Positions 52,649 to 61,528 of a DNA stretch of 64,000 nt are shown here, one piece after another. The DNA comes from Natronococcus pandeyae (GTDB taxonomy: Archaea; Halobacteriota; Halobacteria; Halobacteriales; Natrialbaceae). The first letter of the stretch is position 1, and each line of letters starts with the position of its first letter. The notes below the pieces were generated by a model that was given only the letters and a program-made list of their open reading frames with translations, did no database searches and was not told the DNA's origin. The stretch spans positions 1 to 64,000 of the forward strand of contig NZ_PHNJ01000017.1 in assembly GCF_008122205.1 (NCBI RefSeq), in the 5' to 3' direction. A program made the translations under genes and the position numbers.

Positions 52649-53113
52649 TTAGACGACGCTCTCTCTGGATCCGACGAACTGACCGCGGCCCGTGATTTCG
52701 CTGATATCCAGTTCGTACCACACCGTCTCGTACTCGGAGAGCGGTTCGTTAAACACCTCGAGGGTCGCCTCTTCGCCCACCACCGAGAATAGCGTCGCCG
52801 CTTCGGCCAGGTCGGCGTCCGGAACCTGTCGGATTCGGCCCCGGATGACGACGCTTTTCCACTGATTTGGCGTGGCCCACTCGTAGACGGTGAGACTCGC
52901 GAGTTCCGTTTCCGAGACGAGAGATTGTTTCATGCTTTCCTCCCCAATTACAAATCGGAAAAAACACCGGTGGGAATCGCCGTCGTAGGCGAACGCGATC
53001 GGGATCGTGTACGCTTCGCCTTCCTTCGCGATGCCCAGGACGCCGAGCCCCTGCTCCTGGAGGAACGATTCGATCTCGTCAGCCTCTAACTCTACCCCGA
53101 TATCCTGTGACAT
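52649..53113 (-). CDS. Pyridoxamine-5'-phosphate oxidase-like flavin-binding protein
   Basis: A 154-residue split-beta-barrel protein of the PPOX/general stress protein 26 type. GLGVLGIAKEGEAYTIPIAF at about residues 23-42, RCFFRFVIGEE, and the SVVIRGRIRQVP block near 92 fit the family. It probably binds FMN or F420 and reduces or oxidises a small substrate; the specific reaction is unknown. ATG at 53113 is preceded by a TATA element, giving a leaderless transcript. Confidence 0.83.
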   Translation of the reverse strand: MSQDIGVELEADEIESFLQEQGLGVLGIAKEGEAYTIPIAFAYDGDSHRCFFRFVIGEESMKQSLVSETELASLTVYEWATPNQWKSVVIRGRIRQVPDADLAEAATLFSVVGEEATLEVFNEPLSEYETVWYELDISEITGRGQFVGSRESVV

Positions 53114-53138
53114 ACCGATGCGTAGGATGGGCGATGAC

Positions 53139-53146
53139 AAAAAATA
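53139..53146 (-). promoter_or_regulatory. TATA element of the PPOX-like gene
   Basis: Read on the minus strand this is TATTTTTT, 26-33 nt before the ATG at 53113, an ideal distance for leaderless transcription. Confidence 0.5.
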
Positions 53147-53284
53147 CGGCCTTGGGTTATCCCCCGCGGTAGCGGACGGCACGACCTCGAGTCGCATACC
53201 GTCGCTCGCGTCGGAACGGTAGCTTTTCGGCTCCGACTGAGAGCGTTATCTACGCTGCTCTCGGCACAATAGCGTATGTCGGTG

Positions 53285-53515
53285 ACAGAATTCGCCAGGA
53301 AAGCGAGTGAGCGCAGCGCTGATCGACCCGGAGACAGGTGTTCCGTAAACGGCTCCGGCTCGACCGGCGAATCGCGTTTTCCCGTCAGATTCCTCGTCCG
53401 GGTGAAGGACGTTCGCGTCACTCATCGCGTCGCCGAACCGTCGAGCGTCGGTGATCGTTACCGCGACGTGAGTCGCGTACGCCCGGATCGGCGAGCTCGA
53501 GGTCGAACACCCCGT
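53285..53515 (-). pseudogene. Decayed MaoC-like hydratase gene
   Basis: The frame VAVTITDARRFGDAMSDANVLH, continuing KTRFAGR, VYGTPVSGSISAALTRFPGE, is clearly a MaoC hotdog domain, parallel to the YHS-MaoC gene at 46 kb (VRRFAEATSDTNALHLNEE). A preceding piece, FDLELADPGVR, is in another frame. There is a small insertion before VYGT, and the sequence loses similarity after RFPGE. No start codon fits. It is a truncated relic of a paralogue. Confidence 0.65.
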
Positions 53516-53525
53516 CGTGGCGAAA

Positions 53526-53717
53526 CTACTCGCTCGTATCGATCCCGGCTGCTTCGTTGATCGGACACTTTCGAGTTGCACCCGTCACGAGCAGGACGGC
53601 GCCGACCAGCAGTGCCACACCGGTGACGATCAGGCCGATCTCCCAGAACCCGACTAACGTCGCGATTCCGGCCAGCACGAGGACGGTTCCGATGACGATT
53701 CGCGCATTTCGGTCCAT
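53526..53717 (-). CDS. DUF2892-type small membrane protein
   Basis: A 63-residue protein, MDRNARIVIGTVLVLAG, with two hydrophobic helices (about 8-24 and 26-46) and a short C-terminal part with CPIN at residues 51-54. This is the DUF2892 pattern, the membrane module also found at the end of YgaP rhodanese proteins. The function of the stand-alone form is unknown. The single Cys after the second helix is conserved in many relatives. Confidence 0.8.
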   Translation of the reverse strand: MDRNARIVIGTVLVLAGIATLVGFWEIGLIVTGVALLVGAVLLVTGATRKCPINEAAGIDTSE

Positions 53718-53965
53718 TCCGCCGACGTTCGGTTGCACGGTGGTCCCCTCGATTACAGAAAGTGCCGCAGTAACAAAAAACCGATCAGCCGCTCTTCGAC
53801 CAGTTGCCGGTACTGCCGTGCGACCCGTTGCATTCGGCGCCGAGATCGTCCGCACGCTCGGCCGGCGCACCCGCGAGGAGGCTGCCGTCCGGACGAACGC
53901 GATCGAAAACCGCGTCGATCGGTCTACCGCACCGATTTAACTCGCTCGGGACCGAACTACCGCTC

Positions 53966-54415
53966 ATGAAGTTCCTCGTAGCCGTCGACGGATCCGAGGA
54001 AGCAGAGCGCGCCATCGCCTACGCCGCCGACATCGCGGACGCGATGGACAGGCCGATCACGATCGTCCACGCGATCGACCCGAACGTCTACGAGGAGGGG
54101 GGTAGCGACCCGATCTCGTCACTCGCGGACGCCGACCAGCGGCTAGTTCTCGAGAGTGTCGAAGACGCCGAACGCCGAGCGATGGACCTTCTCGAGAACG
54201 CAGGCGAACTCGCCGACGAATTCGGCGCCGACGCCGAGACCGAACTGCTCTACGGCGATCCGGTCACGACGATCGCCGACTACGCCGAGGACGGTGAGTT
54301 CGACGGCGTCTTCGTCGGTCACCGTGGACGATCGGAACGAACCGATCTCATGATCGGCAGCGTCGCGAAGGCGCTCGTCGAACGAGCGAGCGTTCCGGTG
54401 ACCGTCGTTCGCTGA
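53966..54415 (+). CDS. Universal stress protein UspA family
   Basis: A 149-residue UspA opening MKFLVAVDGSEEAERAIAYA, with the motif GHRGRSERTDLMIGS and the ending VERASVPVTVVR. The element ATTTAA (53935-53940) is 26-31 nt before the ATG, so the transcript is probably leaderless. It converges with the CBS protein gene. Confidence 0.9.
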   Translation: MKFLVAVDGSEEAERAIAYAADIADAMDRPITIVHAIDPNVYEEGGSDPISSLADADQRLVLESVEDAERRAMDLLENAGELADEFGADAETELLYGDPVTTIADYAEDGEFDGVFVGHRGRSERTDLMIGSVAKALVERASVPVTVVR

Positions 54416-54448
54416 GGGCGTCGACTCGCGTCCGCCGACTGGCGGCGA

Positions 54449-55666
54449 TCACTCCTCGAGTAGCCAGCCGAAGCGTTTCTCCCAGAACGCTTCGTCCGGC
54501 GGCTTCTTGGTCCGTCCGTGGGTTTTCTGGTCCCGGATCTGCCGTTCCAGCACGTCGCGCGCCTCGTTGAGCGCGTGGCTCGCACCGTATCCCTCCCCGG
54601 AGCCCACGTACAGTCCCTGGTCGGTGTGGAGCCGGATGCGAGCGAGAAGCAGCGGTACCCCTCGGCGTTTCTCGTCGTGCTCGTGGAGGTGAACCTTCGC
54701 GTCCAGCACGGTCATTCCGTGGTCCCGGTCGTCGAAGGTGTCGATCATCGCCACGATATCCTCGTAGGACGTGTCGTCTATCAGGTCGGTACCGTAGACC
54801 TGAACGGCCCGGTTCCCGCCGGCCTCCCACGTGAGCGACTCGAGTACGTCGGTCTTCGTAACGATGCCGTGTGGCGAGCCGTCGTCGGTGACGACCAGCG
54901 ACGACCCGTCGATCTCGAACATTTCCTCGACGGCCGTCTCGAGGGTTTCGCTCGGCGCGATCGTCCGTACCGGGGCGACCATCACGTCCCGGACCGGGAG
55001 GTCGAGGATCCGCTCGAGTTCCCCCTCCCGGGCGCCGTAGCCGCCGCGGCGGGCGCGCGCGGTGCTGGAGGAGATCTCGCCGCCGAACGGGTCTGTTCCG
55101 CCCGCGTCACCACCCTGGCTCTGTACCTCGGACCTGACCGTCAGGGCGGTCACGTCGTACAGACTGAGGATCCCGGCCGCCGTGTCGTCCTCGACGACTG
55201 GCAGGTGCGTGATGCGGTCCTCGCGGAAGCGGTTGAGCGCGTCGCCGAGAGTCGAGCCAGGATGCAGCGAGACGAGGTCCTCGGAGTAGGCCTCGGCGAC
55301 GGTCGCCGCGTCGAGATACGGCGCGACTTTCTCGAGGATCCCGTCGACGGTGACGGTCCCGATCAGGTCTCGACCTTCGAAGACGGGGAGCAGTCGCGAA
55401 TCACTGTCGATCATGAGCTGTGCGACCTTTCGGATATCTTCGTCGGGGGTCAGTCGAGGGACGTGCCAGACCAGGGAGCCGAGCTTTTCGTTCGGCTGGC
55501 GGTGCGAGGTAGCGAGTTGCCGCCTGGTAACGACGCCCTCGAACTCGTCACCGCGGACGACGACTCCTCTGACGTCGGAATCCGCGAACGTCCCGACGAG
55601 CTTGGAGACGGTGGTTTCCGGTGAAAATTCGACGTACTCCTCCGAAACGATATCATCGATGTTCAT
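54449..55666 (-). CDS. Four-CBS protein with HPF/RaiA-like C-terminal domain
   Basis: A 405-residue soluble protein. Four CBS motifs are visible: FSPETTVSKLVGTFADSDV, TPDEDIRKVAQLMIDSDSR, HPGSTLGDALNRFREDRIT and APSETLETAVEEMFEIDGS. The last about 110 residues (DAKVHLHEHDEKRRGVPLLL, then ASHALNEARDVLERQIRDQ) resemble a ribosome hibernation promoting factor domain. CBS pairs bind adenine nucleotides or SAM, so the protein could couple energy state to ribosome silencing. That function is inference. ATG at 55666; the N-terminal extension in the same frame is not conserved-looking. Confidence 0.82.
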   Translation of the reverse strand: MNIDDIVSEEYVEFSPETTVSKLVGTFADSDVRGVVVRGDEFEGVVTRRQLATSHRQPNEKLGSLVWHVPRLTPDEDIRKVAQLMIDSDSRLLPVFEGRDLIGTVTVDGILEKVAPYLDAATVAEAYSEDLVSLHPGSTLGDALNRFREDRITHLPVVEDDTAAGILSLYDVTALTVRSEVQSQGGDAGGTDPFGGEISSSTARARRGGYGAREGELERILDLPVRDVMVAPVRTIAPSETLETAVEEMFEIDGSSLVVTDDGSPHGIVTKTDVLESLTWEAGGNRAVQVYGTDLIDDTSYEDIVAMIDTFDDRDHGMTVLDAKVHLHEHDEKRRGVPLLLARIRLHTDQGLYVGSGEGYGASHALNEARDVLERQIRDQKTHGRTKKPPDEAFWEKRFGWLLEE

Positions 55667-55787
55667 GGTTTGTGTGGTATTGCCGGTCGGGTTCTCGACG
55701 TCGAACCCGCGCTGTTTGCGAGTGCATTCGTTGCTGAAGTTCAAATACTCGGTCGTCGTTCTCGAGGGCTGACTCTTCGCACGGCGG

Positions 55788-56426
55788 TCACGTCTCGAGA
55801 TACGCCATTGCCTCCTCGTCGGACACCTGCTCGAAGTTCGTGTAGAACTGTCCGACGCCCCTGAAGTCGACGGGCGTCTCGAGACAGACGACCTCGTCGA
55901 CCTCCGCTTCGAGTTCGTCGATGGTGTCGGGCGGGCCGACCGGTACCGCGAGGACGAGGCGCTCGGCGTCCGTCCGCTTGAGCCTCTCGAGGCAGGCCCT
56001 GACGGTCGACCCCGTCGCCACGCCGTCGTCGACGACGACGACGGTTTTGTCGGTCAGGTCGGGTTCCGATCGCTCTCCCCGGTAGCGGTCGGCCTTCCGA
56101 CGGGCGTTCTCCGCTTCCACCTCGCGCTGTTGCTGGAAGTACTCGTCGTCGCCACCCGTACCGCGGAACGCCGCTTCGTTTCGCCAGACGCTGCCGTCGC
56201 TCGCGACGGCGCCGATGGCGTACTCCGGGTTACCGGGCGCCCCGATCTTCTTCGCGACGACAATGTCGAGCGGCACGTCGAGCGCGTCGGCCACCGCGCG
56301 CCCGAGCGGAAGTCCGCCCCGTGGAATGGCGAGCGCGATATCCGCGTCGATATCCCGTTCTCGAAGAGCCTCCACGAGTCGCTCCCCCGCTTCTGTCCGG
56401 TCTCTGAATCGTCGAGTCTCGTCCAT
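55788..56426 (-). CDS. Phosphoribosyltransferase-family protein
   Basis: A 212-residue PRTase of type I. The PRPP loop VVVVDDGVATGST is at about residues 133-145, and the flexible-loop region FQQQREVEAENARRKADRYRG before it is typical of the group found next to dienelactone hydrolase or stress genes. LAIPRGGLPLGRAVADAL and VAKKIGAPGNPEYAIGAVA complete the family. The base substrate is unknown. ATG at 56426 is chosen over one nine codons upstream. Confidence 0.88.
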   Translation of the reverse strand: MDETRRFRDRTEAGERLVEALRERDIDADIALAIPRGGLPLGRAVADALDVPLDIVVAKKIGAPGNPEYAIGAVASDGSVWRNEAAFRGTGGDDEYFQQQREVEAENARRKADRYRGERSEPDLTDKTVVVVDDGVATGSTVRACLERLKRTDAERLVLAVPVGPPDTIDELEAEVDEVVCLETPVDFRGVGQFYTNFEQVSDEEAMAYLET

Positions 56427-56570
56427 CGAACAGTGGTGGAGGACGTGACGCAACTATATATAATTCCAAGGGTGCTTCCGAGAAGCAGACTGTCGTCGTC
56501 CCGGGACGTTCTCGCGACGGAGGACGTAACATGTAGCTTGACGTCTCTGGTCGACGACCGCGCTAGTACG

Positions 56571-57089
56571 ATGAACTTCGACGAGTTCACGGGCAAAGTA
56601 CAGCACCGACTCGAACTACCAGATACCGGCCGGACCGTCCGGGCGATCCGGGCGACGCTTATGACTTTGGGACAGCGGATTCCGGAGGGTGCAGCCGAGG
56701 ACCTCGCCGCTTCGCTCCCGATGGAAATCAAGTGGTACATGACCGGCGCCGTCCAGGAGCACGGGCAGCGATTCGACTGGCAGGAGTTCATCTCGCGCGT
56801 CAGTGAGATCGAGGGCGACCGGACCGATCCGACGGAAGCCGCGTACCACGCCCGAATCATCGTCGACCTCGTTGAGTCGCTGGTGCCGCCGTCGGACTTT
56901 CAGCAGCTCCGCAACCAGCTTCCGGAGAGCGAAGACGACGAGAACTGGCGCAAGCTGTTCGAGGTGGTCGACGCCGGCGGGTGGAGCGACGCACAGGAAT
57001 CCCAGACCGGCGGCGGTCCGCAACCCGAGACCGAGGCACAGCTCGACTCCGGAGCTGCGGGCGACGAACCGTACGACACAGAAGAGTAG
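56571..57089 (+). CDS. DUF2267 protein
   Basis: A 172-residue helical protein: MNFDEFTGKVQHRLELPD, then AIRATLMTLGQRIPEGAAEDLAAS-type repeats and FISRVSEIEG, which are the DUF2267 pattern of two similar helical halves. The tail is acidic and disordered. Members occur beside UspA, CBS and PPOX genes in many bacteria and are linked to anaerobic or stress conditions by context only. Function unknown. Confidence 0.83.
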   Translation: MNFDEFTGKVQHRLELPDTGRTVRAIRATLMTLGQRIPEGAAEDLAASLPMEIKWYMTGAVQEHGQRFDWQEFISRVSEIEGDRTDPTEAAYHARIIVDLVESLVPPSDFQQLRNQLPESEDDENWRKLFEVVDAGGWSDAQESQTGGGPQPETEAQLDSGAAGDEPYDTEE

Positions 57090-57147
57090 CGACCCCCCGG
57101 ACGAGATGCGACGGGCCCGGTGGGACGGTGCGCAACGCGGACACTGG

Positions 57148-58410
57148 TCACGCGAGAACGAAGACGACGAGTCCAGTGATGGCGACCACGGCCATCGGCG
57201 CTGCAGCCTTCGACCTCATCCGTCCGCTGACGAGTTCGACCAGTACTATTTTCGCGGCCAGGCTCGCGGTGATTCCCAGCACGACCATTCCGGCCGCCTG
57301 TTCGGCGCCGGCGGTCCCGTCGTTGAAAACCGTCGCTGCACTCACCGCGACGGCGGCCGACGACACGAGTCCACCTGCGAACGCCGTTGCGTACAACCCG
57401 AGGTTCCCGAACCACATCTCGGCGAACACCGAGCCGAGCAGGATAGCTGCGTACGCGACCGAGAACTTGGCAGCCGCCGTCAGCGAGAGCGGTGACTCGA
57501 GATCGAGGTCGAACTGCTCGTAGATGTTTCCCCTGTGCCACAGGACGGCAGCGATCGCGACGGTCAGTACGATCATCACGACGACCGGCTGCCAGAGGGC
57601 CCAGAGCAGTCCGGCCGCGAGGACGACGGCAATGGCAGTGTTTCGTACGATCATCGAGACGGTCGCCAACAACAACGCGCTCGAGGCCGCATCGAGCGTG
57701 TCGCGAGACTGGTTCGCGATCCTGGCGAGGACGCCGGCCGTCGCGAACGAGTTCGCGCCGCCCGCGAGCAGCCCGGTGACGGCCAGTCCCTTCGAGCCGC
57801 CCAGTTGACGCATCGATACGTACGAGGTGAACTCGATCAGTAATACGAAGATCGCGAACAGGAGCACCTCGCGGAGCACCAGGACGCCGAACGGGTCGAT
57901 CGGGTCGTCCGGGGTGATCGGATACAGGATGAACACCAGCGCGCCGAGTTTCAACGAGTCCTGGAGTTCCTCGTCGGAGACCTCTTCGACGTAGCCGTGG
58001 AGCCGTTCTTTCTCTGCCAGGAGCACGACCAGCACGATGGCGATCGACGTCGACTCGAAAAACCGCCCGTAGCCGACGAGGAGTCCGAGCAACGCGACGA
58101 GAAAGACAGTGACGGAGGTCGTGAATCCGACCTCGGATTCCTCGGATCCGGACAGGGTGACCCGAACGTACACGATAGCCAGCGCGAACGCGGCGGCGAG
58201 CCCGAGATAGATGGCGAGAAACGCCGGAGACCCCTCCCGGTGGCCGACGTGTACCACGATCGGACCGGCGCCACACAGGAGTGCCAGCGTGCGCAGCCCT
58301 GCGAATTTCCGCGTCGGACGTCGCTCCCGTTCCAGGCCGATCAGCCCGCCCGTCGCGATCGCCACGAACACCCGAACCAGTAGCACCGGGACCGCGATCA
58401 TGTCCGTCAT
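57148..58410 (-). CDS. MgtC/DUF4010 family membrane protein
   Basis: A 420-residue protein with about twelve hydrophobic segments. The N-terminal part is MgtC-like (GGLIGLERERRPTRKFAGLRT near residue 20). The C-terminal part is DUF4010 with LKLGALVFILYPITPDDPI and LLAGGANSFATAGVLA near 210-235. A transport role is often proposed for this family but is unproven. It converges with the DUF2267 gene. Confidence 0.85.
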   Translation of the reverse strand: MTDMIAVPVLLVRVFVAIATGGLIGLERERRPTRKFAGLRTLALLCGAGPIVVHVGHREGSPAFLAIYLGLAAAFALAIVYVRVTLSGSEESEVGFTTSVTVFLVALLGLLVGYGRFFESTSIAIVLVVLLAEKERLHGYVEEVSDEELQDSLKLGALVFILYPITPDDPIDPFGVLVLREVLLFAIFVLLIEFTSYVSMRQLGGSKGLAVTGLLAGGANSFATAGVLARIANQSRDTLDAASSALLLATVSMIVRNTAIAVVLAAGLLWALWQPVVVMIVLTVAIAAVLWHRGNIYEQFDLDLESPLSLTAAAKFSVAYAAILLGSVFAEMWFGNLGLYATAFAGGLVSSAAVAVSAATVFNDGTAGAEQAAGMVVLGITASLAAKIVLVELVSGRMRSKAAAPMAVVAITGLVVFVLA

Positions 58411-58578
58411 CGGCGCTCCACTCGGCGAACCCGTCCCCGTCGACGTTCGTCCTCGCTCGCCCGTCGAGACATTCGTTCGTCAGTCACGTGGCGCTCCACG
58501 GACAAACAGGTCGCCGAACGATCGGGGACCTCGACGGGTCGGTCCATCGCCGGTGGTGGGGCCGGCTCCAGGGCGCGT

Positions 58579-58893
58579 TCACTCGTAGCTGATCCCCTGG
58601 ATTTCGTACCGGTAGACCTTCGGCTCCGCCTTGACGAGGAGATACTGCGTGTCCCCTTCCTGTTCGAACCCGTGAAAGCGCGAGCGGGGGTTACCCGGAT
58701 TCAACGAAGCCGACTGGTCCCCGAGACCGAACCGAAGCATCGCGTTTCGCTGGCGGACGTCGTCCGTCTGTTTCGCCTCGACCGCTATAATCTCCCCGGT
58801 GTTCCCGACGTCGACCGTGCCGGTGAGTTCCCACGTGTGATCGCCGTACTCCAGTTCCTTGCCCTTGATCTCGGGCCACTCCGTTTCGGCCAT
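58579..58893 (-). CDS. Haloarchaeal conserved hypothetical protein
   Basis: A 104-residue soluble acidic protein starting MAETEWPEIKGKELEYGDHTW. It looks like an all-beta fold with alternating hydrophobic strands (VDVGNTGEIIAVEAKQ, QYLLVKAEPKVYRYEI). No Cys, no motif and no membrane segment is seen. ATG at 58893 is chosen because codons upstream encode a different composition. Function unknown. Confidence 0.65.
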   Translation of the reverse strand: MAETEWPEIKGKELEYGDHTWELTGTVDVGNTGEIIAVEAKQTDDVRQRNAMLRFGLGDQSASLNPGNPRSRFHGFEQEGDTQYLLVKAEPKVYRYEIQGISYE

Positions 58894-59106
58894 ATCGACG
58901 AGTACTGTACAGAACCCAATCCTTCTTTCGAGTGTAAGAGAGATTACGTGTTTCTCGGCGGTCTCGGAGCTTCCGGTCCGCAAGAGGCGTCAGCGGGGAG
59001 GACGGGTCCGAACAGTCCTTCGAGACGAAGCGCGTTCGCGGGGGCGAGCGGTCGCCGTCGCGCTCGAGGACGTAGATTGATTACGCGCCTCGGAGACGCT
59101 CCACCT

Positions 59107-59547
59107 ATGCCGACGTTTGCAACCGAACTGGAGGTGCTGGAAGAAGTCCGAGACCGGCTCGACGGCTGGCTGTACCGCGCTCGGGAACGCGCGTTCTCGG
59201 AACTCTTCGAGGGCGAAGACGCGTTGCTCACCGAAGAAGAGCTACGATTGCTCGACGAACTCGATTCCCGACTGAGCCGGGAACAGGGACGGGGGCTGTG
59301 GGACGCCGACGACTACGGCATCGTTCCGACTGGCACGATCGACGAGGAGAGCACGCCGCGCGTCGTCTGTACGACCCACCCACAGCTGCCGGCGGACGGC
59401 TACCCGGGCGAGGAGACCCTCGATGCGACGACGAAAAAGAAGCTGAACGACGCCCTATGGGAGTACTCGCAGCGAGTCGTCGAACTCACACAGCAGGAAC
59501 TCGAGGAGTTCGTCTGGTCGGCGGACGTCGAAACGTGGGGGGAGTAA
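59107..59547 (+). CDS. Haloarchaeal conserved protein paired with a UspA gene
   Basis: A 146-residue acidic helical protein: MPTFATELEVLEEVRDRLDG, RERAFSELFEGED, LLDELDSRLSREQG and VVELTQQELEEFVWSADVE. No catalytic motif was recognised. It is 9 bp upstream of a UspA gene and surely co-transcribed with it, so a partner role in the stress response is plausible. Function unknown. Confidence 0.7.
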   Translation: MPTFATELEVLEEVRDRLDGWLYRARERAFSELFEGEDALLTEEELRLLDELDSRLSREQGRGLWDADDYGIVPTGTIDEESTPRVVCTTHPQLPADGYPGEETLDATTKKKLNDALWEYSQRVVELTQQELEEFVWSADVETWGE

Positions 59548-59556
59548 CGAGCGCCG

Positions 59557-60006
59557 ATGTACGACACGATCCTCATCCCGACCGACGGCAGCGCCACCGC
59601 AGAACGGGCGCTCAACGACGGGCTCGACATCGCGCGACGGTACGGCGCCACCGTTCACGCGCTGTCCGTGATCGACGTCGCCGAGCTGCTGGAAGTCGAC
59701 TACCTCGGAGACCGGTCCGATTTCGAGGCGACGATCGAGCCCCTCGAGGACGAGGCCAAGCGCGCGGTCTCGACCGTCGAGGAGTACGCACGTCAACTGG
59801 ACGACGTGGAGGTGATCACGGTGGTTCGCGAGGGCGATCCATACGAGACGATCGTAGCGTACGCCGACGACGTCGACGCCGACCTGATCGTCATGGGAAC
59901 CCACGGACGGCGCGGGCTGCCCCGGTATCTGCTCGGGAGCACGACCGAACGCGTCATCCGCACGGTCGACGTCCCGGTGATGGCGGTGCGAACCCCCGAG
60001 GAGTGA
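59557..60006 (+). CDS. Universal stress protein UspA family
   Basis: A 149-residue UspA with start TILIPTDGSATAERALNDGL, canonical motif GTHGRRGLPRYLLGS and end VIRTVDVPVMAVRTPEE. It is the second gene of a two-gene operon after the hypothetical protein, with 9 bp between them. Confidence 0.9.
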   Translation: MYDTILIPTDGSATAERALNDGLDIARRYGATVHALSVIDVAELLEVDYLGDRSDFEATIEPLEDEAKRAVSTVEEYARQLDDVEVITVVREGDPYETIVAYADDVDADLIVMGTHGRRGLPRYLLGSTTERVIRTVDVPVMAVRTPEE

Positions 60007-60588
60007 GGACGCCCCGGTCGTGAAGAGCCGTCCGAGACGGGATCGGAACGACCGTCTCGGCTTGATGTCGACGCCGCGCTCGAGCAGCCCGGGCACGTAG
60101 ATACTTCGTTCGTTGACCCGTCTCGAGACCGACCTGCTGAGGCGACAGGCGACGGCGAGCGATAGAACAATTCGGACGTCGACGGTCAACCTGTAGCTGA
60201 TAACGATGGCGGAGAGGGGTGCGTGAGCGGCGCCAGCGGAGACTGCGCCCATTCCGACGGATGCCTAAGTGTGGGGGCTGGCGATCACGCCCGGAAACGC
60301 GCCGACGAGAATCTCGGGAAGGCAAACAACGACACGACCCCGACGTCGGTGCTCGAGGGTATTCTCGAGGCGCTTCGTCCAGTTCCAGATCGACGTTTCG
60401 CCGGGCGAACCGTTCCAGGTCCTCGAAGACGTCGTCGTGGAACCCCCAGATGCTCACCTCCACCCCCTTGATCTTGTCTTCGTACGGATGGTTGCCGCTC
60501 GTCAGCCACGTCCAGTCGAACTGTCCGGGACACCGGCTGGAAAGGTGTAATCACTTGCTGTGTTCATCGTCAGTGACCGATAGTCCGG
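60007..60588. other. Intergenic region with an unassigned coding relic
   Basis: No intact gene. On the minus strand at about 60355-60535 a stretch reads FDWTWLTSGNHPYEDKIKG and on through VSIWGFHDDVFEDLERFARR with haloarchaeal composition, then turns into Arg/Ser-rich nonsense. It may be the start of a dead gene. The family was not recognised. The rest of the gap shows nothing. Confidence 0.35.
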
Positions 60589-61398
60589 CTACTCGCTGAT
60601 TCGACAGCGATCGTCGTAGTCGACGTCGTCGACGGCTGTTATTCCGTCGGGTCCACAGACGGGACACTCGGGACGGCGTTCGAGCGGCGTCCTGGTAAAC
60701 GTCGCGTCCGACGCGTCGTATCGCAACAGCCGATCGTCGAGCACCTCGCCGACTTCAAGGCAGTGCTTGAGTGTCTCCGTCGCCTGGAGACAGCCGATCG
60801 TCCCCGGAAGGGTGGGGAAGATTCCCATCGGTTCGCCAGAGGGGATCGCGTCGTCGTCCGGAGCTGCCGGCAGCAGGCACCGGTAGCAGGGTCCGCCGGG
60901 ACGGAACGCCATCATCTGTCCCTCGAACCCGTACACCGCGCCGTGGACGAACGGGATCCCGGCGAGTCGAGCGGCGTCGTTGACGAGGAAGCGTGCGGGA
61001 AAGTTATCCAGTGCGTCGACGACCGCGTCGTATCCCTCGAGGAGCGACTCGACCGTCTCGGACGTCACTCGAACGGGATGTTTCTCGACGGTGACGTCGG
61101 GGTTGAGCGCGTCGACGAACCGGGCCGCACTGTCGACTTTCGGCTCTCCGATGTCGTCGACGCCGTGGACGATCTGCCGCTGCAGGTTCGATCGTTTGAC
61201 GCGCCCCTCGTCGACGATCCCGATCGTCCCGACCCCGGCCGCCGCCAGGTACTGGATCGCCGCCGAGCCGAGGCCGCCCGCTCCGACGACGAGCACGCGA
61301 CTCGAGAGCAGCGTTCGCTGATCTGACTCGTCGAACCCGTCGATCATGAGCTGTCGCGAGTATCGGTCTAACTGGCGAGAATCGAGCGAATCGCTCAT
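60589..61398 (-). CDS. ThiF/MoeB/UbaA-type E1-like adenylyltransferase
   Basis: A 269-residue E1-like enzyme. The ATP site VLVVGAGGLGSAAIQYLAAAG is at about residues 35-55, followed by RSNLQRQIVHG with the catalytic Arg pair and DALDNFPARFLVND. Zinc ligands are CYRC near residue 174 and CPVC near the end. In haloarchaea such an enzyme (UbaA) activates small archaeal modifier proteins for protein tagging, molybdopterin synthesis and tRNA thiolation. This copy could be UbaA or a paralogue; molybdoenzyme genes in the same window fit either. Confidence 0.85.
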   Translation of the reverse strand: MSDSLDSRQLDRYSRQLMIDGFDESDQRTLLSSRVLVVGAGGLGSAAIQYLAAAGVGTIGIVDEGRVKRSNLQRQIVHGVDDIGEPKVDSAARFVDALNPDVTVEKHPVRVTSETVESLLEGYDAVVDALDNFPARFLVNDAARLAGIPFVHGAVYGFEGQMMAFRPGGPCYRCLLPAAPDDDAIPSGEPMGIFPTLPGTIGCLQATETLKHCLEVGEVLDDRLLRYDASDATFTRTPLERRPECPVCGPDGITAVDDVDYDDRCRISE

Positions 61399-61528
61399 AC
61401 GGAGGGGTACGACGAGCGAGGAAATAAACGACCGCACCGGAGGCGGTCGACGCGGTACTCGATGGACGGACGTGTAACGGACCGTGGCTTTCCACAGAGC
61501 CAAGACGGCCGTCGTCGTAGGGGGCGCC

